A DNA stretch of 64,000 nucleotides from Mesorhizobium sp. CA8 (GTDB taxonomy: Bacteria; Pseudomonadota; Alphaproteobacteria; Rhizobiales; Rhizobiaceae): contig NZ_JAIUHG010000029.1 of assembly GCF_020164955.1 (NCBI RefSeq), positions 1 to 64,000 of the forward strand. Reading direction: 5' to 3'. Both the position numbers and the translations under genes were made by a program. Under the pieces are notes generated by a model, which saw nothing but the letters and a program-made list of their open reading frames with translations, did no database searches and was not told where the DNA came from. This document shows, one piece after another, positions 27,256 through 35,673 of this stretch (within the stretch, counting starts at the first letter, position 1; every line of letters begins with the position of its first letter).

Positions 27256-28296
27256 ATGCCGACCACGACCGATGCGCAGGAAATGGCTGCCCTGCGAGCG
27301 CTTTCGGCCACCATCGGCGCCGATCCGCATCTGACCCAGGCAGCCGGCGGCAACACATCGCTGAAAGCCGGCGACACGCTATGGATCAAGGCCTCCGGCA
27401 CATGGCTGAAGGACGCTCTGACCGACGACATCATGGTGCCGGTGGCGATGGGTCCGCTCCTCGAGGCGGTCGAACGACGCGATCCGACCGCGGACAAGCC
27501 GCAGGCATTTGCGATCGGCGCCCTCAACCCGCGCGGCTTGCGGCCGTCGATCGAGACCACCGTGCATGCGCTGATGCCTCAGCGGGTGGTGCTGCATGTC
27601 CACTGTGTCAACACGATCTCGCTCGCCGTCCAGACCGATTGCGAGGCCGAGGCCACGCGGCGTCTCGATGGCGTCGCGTGGGCTTATGTTCCCTATCGCC
27701 GGCCGGGCCTGCCGCTTGCGCAGGGTATTGCCGAGCGGCTCAGGCCCGGGACCGACGTGCTGATCCTCGGCAATCACGGACTGGTCGTCGCGGCGGAGAC
27801 TGTGGCCGAGGCGGAGCGTCTGCTGTATCGGGTGAGATCGCTCCTGGCGCGTCCGGCGCGGGAGACGGCGATCCCGGATACCGCGGCGCTGAGAGCGCTC
27901 GCCCGTGACAGCGGCTACCGGTTGCCGGCAGAAGCCGAGGCGCATGCAGTGGCGCTCGATGCGGACAGTTGCCGCATAGCAGAGGCCGGCAGCCTCTATC
28001 CGGACCACGTCATCTTTCTTGGCCCTGGCTCCGCGGTGGCAAGACCGGGCGAGCAGGTCGCCGACGTCGTTGCCCGGCTAGGTACGGACCCTGTCGCAAT
28101 CCTCTTTCCGGGCGCCGGCGTGCTGATGCGCGGCGACGCAAGCTCCGGCGCGGACGCCATGCAGCGCTGCCTCGCGGATGTGACCGCGCGGGTCGACATC
28201 ACGGCGCGGCTGAATTATCTCACCGACGCCGAGAATGACGAGTTGGTCAACTGGGATGCCGAGCAGTATCGCCAGAAACTCAACACTGCGGTTTAG
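27256..28296 (+). CDS. Class II aldolase/adducin family protein
   Basis: A 346-residue class II aldolase-like protein. QAAGGNTSLKAGDTLWIKASGTWL is the substrate-phosphate loop near residues 25-48, HVHCVNTISLAV holds zinc-ligand histidines, and ILGNHGLVVAAETVAEAERL holds the third. The C-terminal ~120 residues extend beyond the minimal domain. GGAGGAAGCC precedes the ATG at 27256. Followed with a 4-bp gap by an FGGY kinase gene. It probably cleaves a ketose phosphate to dihydroxyacetone phosphate and an aldehyde, or acts as an epimerase; this is not decidable here. Confidence 0.8.
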   Translation: MPTTTDAQEMAALRALSATIGADPHLTQAAGGNTSLKAGDTLWIKASGTWLKDALTDDIMVPVAMGPLLEAVERRDPTADKPQAFAIGALNPRGLRPSIETTVHALMPQRVVLHVHCVNTISLAVQTDCEAEATRRLDGVAWAYVPYRRPGLPLAQGIAERLRPGTDVLILGNHGLVVAAETVAEAERLLYRVRSLLARPARETAIPDTAALRALARDSGYRLPAEAEAHAVALDADSCRIAEAGSLYPDHVIFLGPGSAVARPGEQVADVVARLGTDPVAILFPGAGVLMRGDASSGADAMQRCLADVTARVDITARLNYLTDAENDELVNWDAEQYRQKLNTAV

Positions 28297-28300
28297 GCGA

Positions 28301-29575
28301 ATGGTGTCGCTTGCATTAGGCATCGACATCGGCACTTCCGGGTCGCGCGCCGTCGCGATGCGTCCGGACTTCTCCATCGCCGCGAGCGCCGCCGTGCCGC
28401 TCGAGCGCTTCGGAGCGAACGACCGCGATCCCGCCGTGTGGTGGTCCGCGGTCGGAACGACATTGCAGGAGTTATTCTCGCAAATCGATCGCAGAGCGGT
28501 GCGAGCGATCGCCGTCGACGGCACGTCCGGCACCGTGCTGCCGGTCGATCGCGTCGGGCGGCCGCTGGCCGAACCGCTGATGTACAACGACAAGGTTTCG
28601 GATGCCGCCATACTCGCCGCAATCACCGACGCGGCACCGGAGGCAAGCGCCGCACATGGGGCAACGTCCGGTCTCGCCAAGGCGCTCTGGTTCCAGCGCC
28701 TGCCGGACATCCATGCCGTGCTGCATCAAGCAGACTGGATCGCCGCACAATTCTCGGGTCGCTTTGATGTCAGCGACGAGAACAACAGCTTGAAGACCGG
28801 CTACGATGCCGAGGCGCGTCGCTGGCCGGAATGGATCGCGGCGACCGGCATGCGCATGGAGCTTCTGCCGACCGTCGTCAGGCCAGGCACCCTGAGCGGC
28901 AGGCTTACGGCCGCCGCCGCCGATCTGTTCGGGCTGCCGCGCGACGTCGCGGTGGTTGCCGGCACCACCGATGGCTGCGCCTCTTTCCTGGCGACGGGCG
29001 CGGCGACCGCCGGCGACGGCGTCACCGCGCTTGGATCGTCGCTGACCATCAAGATCCTGTCCGACCGGCCGATTTCGGCGCCGCGCTACGGCATCTACAG
29101 CCATCGGCTGGGCGATACCTGGCTGTCTGGCGGCGCGTCGAACACCGGCGGCAAGGTGCTCACGCAGCATTTTTCGCTCGCGCGCATCGTCGAGCTCAGC
29201 GCCGCGATCGATCCGGCGACGGAGTCCGGCCTCGACTATTATCCGCTACGCTCCGTCGGCGAACGTTTTCCCATTGCCGATCCAATGCTGCAGCCGCGCC
29301 TGCTGCCCCGACCCGAATCCGACGCCGACTATCTCAAGGCGATGCTGGAGGGCATGGCGGCCACCGAGGCGCTCGGCTATCAGAGGCTCGCCGAACTCGG
29401 CGCGCCGAAGCTCACCTCGGTCCGAAGCGTCGGCGGCGGCACTGCCAATGCCGCCTGGACCGCGATCCGGCAGCGCAAGCTCGGCGTCGAATTCCTGCCG
29501 GCCCTGTCCGACGAGGCTGCGGCAGGAACGGCAAGGCTGGCGCTGGCCGGCGCAAAGGAAGCGGGGCTGCTGTGA
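28301..29575 (+). CDS. FGGY-family carbohydrate kinase
   Basis: A 424-residue FGGY kinase. The N-terminal motif GIDIGTSGSRAVAM, then VDGTSGTVLPVDRVGRPL, MYNDKVSD, SGLAKALWFQRL, the GTTDGCASFLATGA phosphate-2 region, and VRSVGGGTANAAWTAIRQRKLG at the adenosine site. The ATG at 28301 lies 4 bp after the aldolase stop; longer frames overlap the aldolase. It resembles xylulose/ribulose-type kinases. With the aldolase and the HAD phosphatase it would phosphorylate and then split a ketose. Confidence 0.82.
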   Translation: MVSLALGIDIGTSGSRAVAMRPDFSIAASAAVPLERFGANDRDPAVWWSAVGTTLQELFSQIDRRAVRAIAVDGTSGTVLPVDRVGRPLAEPLMYNDKVSDAAILAAITDAAPEASAAHGATSGLAKALWFQRLPDIHAVLHQADWIAAQFSGRFDVSDENNSLKTGYDAEARRWPEWIAATGMRMELLPTVVRPGTLSGRLTAAAADLFGLPRDVAVVAGTTDGCASFLATGAATAGDGVTALGSSLTIKILSDRPISAPRYGIYSHRLGDTWLSGGASNTGGKVLTQHFSLARIVELSAAIDPATESGLDYYPLRSVGERFPIADPMLQPRLLPRPESDADYLKAMLEGMAATEALGYQRLAELGAPKLTSVRSVGGGTANAAWTAIRQRKLGVEFLPALSDEAAAGTARLALAGAKEAGLL

Positions 29576-30423
29576 GTGCGAGACAGGCCGTACATCTCGA
29601 CGGGATCGCAGCGCTCGCAGAGCGCTACGACGTGTTCCTGCTCGATCAGTTCGGCGTGCTGCATGATGGACAACAGCCCTATCCCGGCGCGGTCGAAGCC
29701 CTGTCGGCGCTGAAGCGCGCCGGCAAGACGGTGACGTTGATCTCGAATTCCGGCAAGCGGGCGGAGCCCAATGAACGGCGGCTGTTGAAGCTTGGTTTCG
29801 AAGCGGGAAGCTGGGACCATTTCGTCTCATCCGGCGAGGTGGCCTGGCGCGTCTTCAGGAATATGACGAACTTGGGCGAGCTGCGGGCTGGAACAAGATG
29901 CCTGCTGATCAGCCGCGACGGCGACCGTTCGGCAATCGAGGGCCTGCCCCTTGTTCTGACCGAGCGCGGCGAGAACGCCGAGCTGGTGCTCATCGCGGCC
30001 AGCGAAAGCGACCGCTACGACCTCGATCACTACCGCGGGCTTCTCGGCCCGGCCGCGGCACTGAAGATACCGTGCTTCTGCACCAACCCGGATCGGATCA
30101 TGCTGACCGCGATCGGACCGCGTTTCGCCGCCGGCGAGATCGCCGATATTTATGAACGCCTCGGCGGCAGCGTCACCCGTATCGGCAAACCCTATCCGGC
30201 GATCTATGAGGCCGCGCTGGCGCTTGCGGGAAATCCGGCGCGCGGCAACGCGATTTGCGTCGGCGACAGCGTCGAGCACGATATAGCTGGAGGACGTGCC
30301 GCCGGCGTGGCGACCGCGCTGGTCAAGTCGGGTATATTGGCCGACAGCGGCGACCTGACCGCGCTTTTCCAAGAGCTTGGCGCGTGGCCCGACTACACTC
30401 TGGACGCGTTTCGCTGGCGTTGA
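29572..30423 (+). CDS. HAD-superfamily phosphatase, subclass IIA
   Basis: A 283-residue HAD phosphatase of the NagD/4-nitrophenylphosphatase group. Motif I is FLLDQFGVLHDG, motif II TLISNSG, then CTNPDRIM, a lysine in RIGKPYPAIYE, and motif IV VGDSVEHDIAGGRAAG. GTG at 29572 overlaps the kinase stop (GTGA). Sugar-phosphate phosphatases in catabolic operons may relieve accumulation of toxic phosphorylated intermediates, which is an inference. No terminator is obvious downstream. Confidence 0.85.
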   Translation: MSARQAVHLDGIAALAERYDVFLLDQFGVLHDGQQPYPGAVEALSALKRAGKTVTLISNSGKRAEPNERRLLKLGFEAGSWDHFVSSGEVAWRVFRNMTNLGELRAGTRCLLISRDGDRSAIEGLPLVLTERGENAELVLIAASESDRYDLDHYRGLLGPAAALKIPCFCTNPDRIMLTAIGPRFAAGEIADIYERLGGSVTRIGKPYPAIYEAALALAGNPARGNAICVGDSVEHDIAGGRAAGVATALVKSGILADSGDLTALFQELGAWPDYTLDAFRWR

Positions 30424-31250
30424 CGGGGAATTACAGCATCGCTTTTGATCCGGAATGTCAGGCGGAGATTCGCGGTCTTCCCAAGGGAACATTTGCCAGA
30501 CGGCGAGCCTCCGGCTGATCGTAGCGTGGCTTGCGGCTCCGTTGCAAATTTCAGTCCGGCACAGAAACTGGCACCAAGAGCTTCACGCCGCGGCGATGAT
30601 TTCAAACTGTTCAGCAATAGACGGATTAGGATTGTAGGCGTATCTCGCCTGTCGTTTGCGCATCACATCGACCATCTCGACCCGGCCAGGGTTGCAGTCC
30701 GCTTGCGAACGACTTGAAGCCGAGCATCGGCCGCGGCACCCGGCGAACGCCGTCTCCACTGTCGCGGATCGAGCCCGCGCGAGCGTACTATTATCGATGC
30801 CGGTCTATCGCTCGCATTCTCGAGCACGTCCACCATACGGTCCAACCCAGACCCGTCCGGAGCAAGTTTATAGCGTTTCTTCACAGTCACATCTTCTTTT
30901 GAGCAACATGGAACGAGAAGGCGCCGGAAAGCGGCTGAGACCCCCAACGTCGTCCCGACTTTCTCGCCAGCAGCTGGCGAAGGATTTGGTTTCGACGATT
31001 TTCGCTTGCAAGATGGCACTGGGCGAAGCGCCCCTGAACTTGTTATGTACTTCTGCGCCGAATCAACGACATACTGAGCCAGGGCCTATCGCAACGGAGT
31101 TTGCTGGCTACATGGCCCCTTGCGCTCCGACGATCGTCGACATCCCCCAAGCCCCCCGCCCGCTCGGCGATCGTCGTTCCTCTCAATGTGGTCTGCAAAA
31201 AACGCGCGCTGCCGTTCCGAAGAGCACAGCTCCCTGATCCAAGAAGCGAG
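30424..31250. other. Non-coding stretch with transposase debris
   Basis: About 830 bp between the HAD gene and a broken small gene. The part at 30583-30770 is an IS6-type transposase remnant (listed separately). Elsewhere several open frames on both strands lack ribosome sites and protein-like patterns. I cannot support further genes. Confidence 0.6.
30583..30770 (-). pseudogene. IS6-family transposase C-terminal remnant, frameshifted
   Basis: On the minus strand, one frame reads RPMLGFKSFAS and another reads VEMVDVMRKRQARYAYNPN followed by SIAEQFEIIAA and a stop at 30583-30585. PMLGFKSF followed by the MRKRQ basic stretch is the C-terminal pattern of IS6-type DDE transposases. The pieces are in different frames, and no intact N-terminus is seen upstream, so this is a decayed fragment. 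Confidence 0.6.
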
Positions 31251-31428
31251 CTATTCGGAGTCGGGTTTAATGCCGACCGTGTTGCCGTCACCATGCACCG
31301 CGTCGCGGTCCCAATCGTTGGTCTTGCCAGGCGTTTTGGCGGCCGCTTCCCGTTTTGCTTGACCAAGTATCTTTGGGCGGCTGGTGCTGCTGCTTTTCCG
31401 TATGTTTAGATTTGTCGCGGCGGGGCAT
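31251..31428 (-). pseudogene. Small hydrophilic stress-type protein gene, probably frameshifted
   Basis: An ATG at 31428 with a perfect AAGGAGG upstream opens MPRRDKSKHTEKQQ, which resembles the start of a family of small rhizobial hydrophilic proteins. That frame ends at 31288 after 46 residues. The adjacent frame continues with a protein-like acidic tail (KTNDWDRDAVHGDGNTVGIK) to a stop at 31251. The two halves fit a frameshift, though the short frame alone could be a real peptide. An EcfG-like promoter lies just upstream. Confidence 0.45.
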
Positions 31429-31459
31429 TCAGACCTCCTTAGGGGGCACCAAATTTCTT

Positions 31460-31484
31460 AACCGACAGGCCAACGAACAGTTCC
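31460..31484 (-). promoter_or_regulatory. Candidate EcfG (general stress) promoter
   Basis: On the minus strand GGAAC (31484-31480), 16 bases, GGTT (31463-31460). It matches the alphaproteobacterial EcfG pattern GGAAC-N16/17-cGTT except for the first base of the -10, and lies about 30 bp upstream of the small gene's ATG at 31428. Confidence 0.4.
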
Positions 31485-31548
31485 AGGTTGAACCCACCAC
31501 TGCACCTCGCGTTGCAAGCTCAGAGGAAGCCGCGCAGGGAGATAAGCG

Positions 31549-32337
31549 ATGCCTCGGATCGCGACCTTCAACGTCAATGGTGTCAACGGCCGCCTGCCGG
31601 TGCTCCTGAAGTGGCTTGGCGAGACCCGCTATGACGTGGTGTGCCTTCAGGAGCTGAAAACGTCCGACGACAAATTTCCGGTAGAGGCCATCCGAGGCGC
31701 CGGCTATGGCGCTGTCTGGCACGGCCAGAAATCCTACAACGGCGTGGCCATACTGGCGCGTGGAAGGAACCCGGTCGAGCGCCGCCGCGGGCTGCCGGGC
31801 GATCCCGATGATACGCACAGCCGCTATCTGGAGGCCGAGATCGACGACCTCGTCGTCGGCTGCATCTATCTACCCAATGGCAATCCCGCACCAGGCCCAA
31901 AGTTCGATTACAAGCTCCGCTGGTTCGAACGTCTCATCACCTATAGCAAATCGCTGCTAGGCGAGCGCACCGTCCTTTGTGGAGACTACAATGTCGTGCC
32001 CACGGAGATTGACGCCGTAGTACCTGCGCGGTGGTTGGGAGATGCCGTTTTCTTCCCGGGAAGCAGGAACGCCTATGCCCGCATGGTGAGCTTGGGCTGG
32101 GTGGACGCGATGCGTCGGATCCATCCGGGCAAGGGCATCTACACCTATTGGAATTTCTCCTATCGCGGAGGCTACGACCGAAGCTCCGGCCTGCGCATGG
32201 ATCATCTGCTTGTAAGCCCGTCACTTGCGGAAACGATTCAAGCTGCAGGTGTCGATGTCGAGACCCGTGGGTGGGAAAAGCCGAGCGACCACGCGCCAGC
32301 CTGGATTGATGTGGGCGGACAAAGCAGGTCGCGCTGA
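31549..32337 (+). CDS. xthA: Exodeoxyribonuclease III (AP endonuclease, XthA family)
   Basis: A 262-residue EEP-superfamily nuclease acting on abasic sites in base excision repair. Family motifs in order: ATFNVNGVNGRLPVL at the start, the metal-ligand Glu in CLQELKTSDDKFP, YNGVAILAR, CGDYNVVPTEIDA, RMDHLLVSPSL and the catalytic SDHAPAWID near the C-terminus. Length fits the family. GGGAGATAAGCG precedes the ATG. It stands alone in a patchy accessory stretch beside other stress-type genes, so it may be an additional copy; the rest of the genome is not visible. Confidence 0.88.
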   Translation: MPRIATFNVNGVNGRLPVLLKWLGETRYDVVCLQELKTSDDKFPVEAIRGAGYGAVWHGQKSYNGVAILARGRNPVERRRGLPGDPDDTHSRYLEAEIDDLVVGCIYLPNGNPAPGPKFDYKLRWFERLITYSKSLLGERTVLCGDYNVVPTEIDAVVPARWLGDAVFFPGSRNAYARMVSLGWVDAMRRIHPGKGIYTYWNFSYRGGYDRSSGLRMDHLLVSPSLAETIQAAGVDVETRGWEKPSDHAPAWIDVGGQSRSR

Positions 32338-32376
32338 CCCATTCCTGCGCCCTCGGCCCGGCCTTTGCGCCTTTCC

Positions 32377-32946
32377 TCAGATCGTGGTGGCCGCTGCCGG
32401 ATAGATCACTGACCCGTCGTCTCGAAGAACCGCGCCAGCCGTTGGTACGGCCTTCTCGACCCGGCCATTGCCCATCAGGTGGAAGACCTCTTCGCCATGG
32501 GCGAGAAGATAATCAGCTATAATCCGGCGGTGGCACCGCCACCAGACCGCCTCCGAGCACATCATCGCGCAGCGACGCGGCCGGAGTGCGAGCAGGCGAT
32601 CGAGTCCGCTTCGAAATTCCGCCGAGAACGCGTAATCCGCGTAGTTGTGGAAGCTTTGGTTTCTCCACGCGCCGTTCGTTTCGGGCGGAACCGCATCCAC
32701 CTTGCCGCGCCGCCCGCCGAGCGGCACCACAATTTCATAGGCGATCTGCGCCTCAGCGAGTGACGCAGCCAGGCGTTCGCTATCGAACTGCGGGTAGGCG
32801 CGGGACCCGGGCAGGCGCCTCACGTCGACGACGATGCCGATCCTCCCCTGCCGAAGGATATCGATGAATTCCTCAATTTTGCGGTTCGAATGCCCGACGG
32901 TGAAGAACGGTATATGCGAGCGGTTGGTCGACTGCTTGGAATGCAT
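32377..32946 (-). CDS. DUF488 family protein
   Basis: A 189-residue DUF488 protein. The signature FFTVGHSNRKIEEFIDIL is near residues 14-31, followed by VVDVRRLPGSRAYPQF, a middle block YADYAFSAEFRSGLDRL and MCSEAVWWRCHRRIIADYL. Family function is not established; the conserved Cys and His suggest metal or nucleic-acid binding. It converges with xthA (39-bp gap). The start is followed upstream by a 250-bp stretch shared with the EF-hand gene's promoter. Confidence 0.8.
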   Translation of the reverse strand: MHSKQSTNRSHIPFFTVGHSNRKIEEFIDILRQGRIGIVVDVRRLPGSRAYPQFDSERLAASLAEAQIAYEIVVPLGGRRGKVDAVPPETNGAWRNQSFHNYADYAFSAEFRSGLDRLLALRPRRCAMMCSEAVWWRCHRRIIADYLLAHGEEVFHLMGNGRVEKAVPTAGAVLRDDGSVIYPAAATTI

Positions 32947-33135
32947 CCTACATGACGTGGCGGCCGCTTCATTGTTCCAAGCACCCCAGGGTTAGACCAA
33001 ATCTCGGGACGAGAACTGAACTGGCCGGATACGGAGCATCTTCGGTCGCCGTGATCCGCCATGGCTGCGCCACAGGAAGCTAGAGGGTGCTCGAAGTCGG
33101 CTCGCGTAACTTCCTCGTGACCTGGAACGCGGGCC

Positions 33136-33160
33136 GGAACAATCGAAGAGACCTCCAGTT
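33136..33160 (+). promoter_or_regulatory. Weak EcfG-like promoter upstream of the EF-hand gene
   Basis: GGAAC (33136-33140), 16 bases, AGTT (33157-33160). One mismatch from the GGAAC-N16/17-CGTT pattern; 55 bp upstream of the ATG at 33215. Confidence 0.25.
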
Positions 33161-33214
33161 TGGGCTAGCTCAATCAGCTTGAGGCAGACCAAGTCCAATC
33201 GAATGGAGCATGCC

Positions 33215-33772
33215 ATGAGATTCCCCCGCTGCACGACGACTGCGGCCGCCGTTTTTATATTCGCGACTTTCCCTGCTCTCGCCCAGACAAACGCAACCCC
33301 TGGGCCTACCCCGGCGACCGAGCAGCCCGGAGCCGGGCAGTTGCCGAATGTAAACGGACAAGCGGGCGGCCCGACACGTGAAATGATCCGCCAGATGGTT
33401 GACCAAGCCATCCGGGAGAGGATGCAACAGGATCGAAGCTCCGAGCTGGCCAACAATCGTCAAGAAGAGGATGACAACGCTCGGGACGATGCAGATCGTC
33501 ATGGCGATCGTTGGCATAAAAACCGTGATGGCGGTCCGGCCGGTGAGCACAGGATGGCTGCACACCATGGCCCGCGTATGATGCGCGGCGCAGGAATGCG
33601 ACTGATGTTCGCGTTTTTGGACACGAATGGCGACGGATCATTGTCTGAGAACGAGGTTCAGGACGCTGTCGGGCGGATCTTCTCTGCAATCGACCAGAAT
33701 GGCGACGGCAAGATCGACATGGATGAGGTCCAGTCCTTCTTGCACGGCTCTGGCGGTGAAGACATGCAGTAG
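33215..33772 (+). CDS. Secreted EF-hand domain protein
   Basis: A 185-residue exported protein. The N-terminus MRFPRCTTTAAAVFIFATFPALA is a signal peptide, followed by a low-complexity Pro/Gly/Asn stretch, a charged helix rich in Arg/Asp/His, and two canonical EF-hand loops, DTNGDGSLSENE (about 136-147) and DQNGDGKIDMDE (about 160-171). It should bind calcium in the periplasm or outside. GGAG six nt upstream of ATG 33215 sets the start; in-frame upstream Met codons are less well placed. Role unknown. Confidence 0.82.
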   Translation: MRFPRCTTTAAAVFIFATFPALAQTNATPGPTPATEQPGAGQLPNVNGQAGGPTREMIRQMVDQAIRERMQQDRSSELANNRQEEDDNARDDADRHGDRWHKNRDGGPAGEHRMAAHHGPRMMRGAGMRLMFAFLDTNGDGSLSENEVQDAVGRIFSAIDQNGDGKIDMDEVQSFLHGSGGEDMQ

Positions 33773-34242
33773 TAGCTCTCCCAGCAACCAGGCCAATACG
33801 GCGCTTCGCGATGCAGGCGTGCCAATCTCTGCATCGCTCGAATGGAGATGCTTAGAGGGCCCCGACAAGCACTACGCCCCACGGCGGATGGAGAATACCT
33901 ATGCGGGGCACTCATTCATAAAGCTAAGCCTTGTCGAAGGCTCTCTTAGCGACTTCAGAAATTGCTGATGCTGCGAATGCTCCCGATCTTGGGCGCAGCA
34001 CTAATCATTGACTGGCGGCGACGGAACTGCCCGTACGTTTCGTCGATGACGGGGGCTAGCGGTCGTCCCGATATGTCGCGCTGACGCCGGCTCTGAGAGC
34101 GTCGAGATCAAGCGCCATCGGCAGTCCGGCTCAGCACAAAAGAAGCGGCGCAGCTTCCATCGGCGATCCTTGACGCCGAAACAGCCTCCACCCCGGAACA
34201 GCTTGCAAGGTAGTGTGCTGGGAGTTCTGCAAATTCGCTGAG
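33773..34242. other. Intergenic stretch before the IS256 remnant
   Basis: About 470 bp with no gene I can support; short open frames lack ribosome sites. Probably debris from past insertions. Confidence 0.5.
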
Positions 34243-34858
34243 AGAGCCCGTTACGAGAAGGTGCGCGAGGCCGGCATCGTCGTGAGCCAGGCGGTGCTGA
34301 TCGCGGTCGGCATCGACTGGGACGGGCGGCGCCAGATCCTGGCCGTGGAGATGGCCAATCGGGAAAGCCGCTCGGCCTGGAAGGACTTCCTCGTGGCGCT
34401 CAAGGCGCGGGGCCTCAGGGGCGTTGAACTGGTCGTGTCCGACGATCATGCCGGCCTGGTCGCGGCGATCGGCGAGGCGATCCCGGAAGCGGCCTGGCAA
34501 CGCTGCTACGTGCACTTCCCCAAGAACGCGCTCGATCACCTGCCGAGGAAACATGGCGACGACTGCCTGCAGGAGCTCAGATGGCTCTACGACCGGCGCG
34601 ATCTCGCCGAGGCCAAGGCCGATCTCGCCGCGTGGCTTGCCAAATGGTCGGGCCGCTATCCCAGGCTGACGACGTGGGTGGAGGAGACCATCGAGCGCAC
34701 GCTGACCTTCTTTCGCCTGCCGCGCCAGCACCGCAAGCACCTGAAGTCGACCAACATTCTGGAACGCCTCAAGGAAGAGATCAGGCGCCGCACTTATGTC
34801 GTGCGCATCTTTCCAACGCCGAAAACTGCCCTCCCCCTTGACTCCCGTAAACGCATCT
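34243..34858 (+). pseudogene. IS256-family (mutator) transposase remnant
   Basis: An open frame of about 200 codons matches the central and C-terminal part of IS256-type transposases: ARYEKVREAG, AVGIDWDGRRQILAVEMANRESRSAW, VVSDDHAGL (catalytic Asp), QRCYVHFPKNALDHLP, RQHRKHLKSTNILERL and EIRRRTYVVRIFP. The N-terminal ~150 residues are missing, and after RIFP the frame shifts: the expected N-A-E-x-C continues in another frame and then stops. The element is therefore dead. Its 3' end abuts the GntR gene, so insertion may have rebuilt that gene's upstream region. Confidence 0.85.
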
Positions 34859-34868
34859 AAGAAACATA

Positions 34869-34885
34869 TCATATGAATAGTATGA
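34869..34885. promoter_or_regulatory. Small inverted repeat at the GntR start
   Basis: TCATA (34869-34873), seven bases, TATGA (34881-34885), overlapping the first ATG of the GntR gene. The layout would suit autoregulation, but the arms are short and the region is AT-rich. Confidence 0.25.
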
Positions 34886-35673
34886 ATAATAGAAAAGCCT
34901 TCAGCACGGCGCGCGCGTCGAGATCAGCAGTCGTGGTTTCGAGCGGCTCCACAGCGCTGCACGCCACCGTCGTCGAGCAAATCGGGCTCAGGATTGTGCA
35001 AGGCGCCTTCCTGCCCGGCGAGGCACTGCCCAATGCCGACGATTCCAGCGAGATGCTGGGCGTCAGCCGCACGGTCCTGCGCGAGGCGATCAAGGTATTG
35101 GCGGGCAAGGGGCTCGTCGAATCGCGGCCGAAGACCGGCACTCGGGTGCGACCGCGCTCCGATTGGAATTTCCTCGATCCGGACGTTCTGTCGTGGCGCT
35201 ACGCCGGCCGCGTCAGCGCCGACGATGTCCGCGCGCTGTTCGAATTGCGCCGTGCCATCGAACCGGTGTCGGCCGCACTCGCTGCCCAGCGGGCAACGCC
35301 GGCGCAGATCGCCGAGATATACGCCGCACTGGCCGAGATGGAAGCGGTAAGCGATGACGGTGACCGCTTCACCAAGCCCGACCTGGTGTTCCACCAGACC
35401 ATTTTGCGCATGACCGGCAACGAGCTGATCGGCTCACTGGCTGCACTGGTCGAAACCGCGTTGGTGATGAGCTTTCGCCTCTCCAACGACAATCCGGAAG
35501 GGCAGCGTCATTCCTTGCCGTTGCACCGCGAAGTGGCCGAGAAGATCGCCGCCGGTGACGCGCTCGGTGCGCAAAAGGCACTGCTGGTACTCATCGACAA
35601 TGCCGAGGACGACGTGCGCCGCAGCGTCGAGAATCGCAACAAACGCCCCAATGGTCGGAGCCGGCAATCGTGA
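34873..35673 (+). CDS. GntR-family regulator (FadR subfamily)
   Basis: A 266-residue GntR regulator. The winged helix (about residues 28-95) has VVEQIGLRIVQGAFLPGEALPN, GVSRTVLREAIKVLAGKGLVESRPKTGTRVRP and the subfamily's WNFLDPDVLSW linker. The C-terminal FCD domain has LFELRRAIEPVSAALAAQRA and FHQTILRMTGNELIGSL with likely metal-ligand histidines. The exact start is uncertain because no Shine-Dalgarno precedes the first ATG. It overlaps the dehydratase start (GTGA) and probably represses the sugar-acid operon, responding to an aldonate or ketoaldonate. Confidence 0.85.
   Translation: MNSMNNRKAFSTARASRSAVVVSSGSTALHATVVEQIGLRIVQGAFLPGEALPNADDSSEMLGVSRTVLREAIKVLAGKGLVESRPKTGTRVRPRSDWNFLDPDVLSWRYAGRVSADDVRALFELRRAIEPVSAALAAQRATPAQIAEIYAALAEMEAVSDDGDRFTKPDLVFHQTILRMTGNELIGSLAALVETALVMSFRLSNDNPEGQRHSLPLHREVAEKIAAGDALGAQKALLVLIDNAEDDVRRSVENRNKRPNGRSRQS

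Noticed and set aside
30656..31237. 193-codon plus-strand frame
   Set aside because: Overlaps the IS6 remnant and debris; composition not protein-like and no ribosome site.
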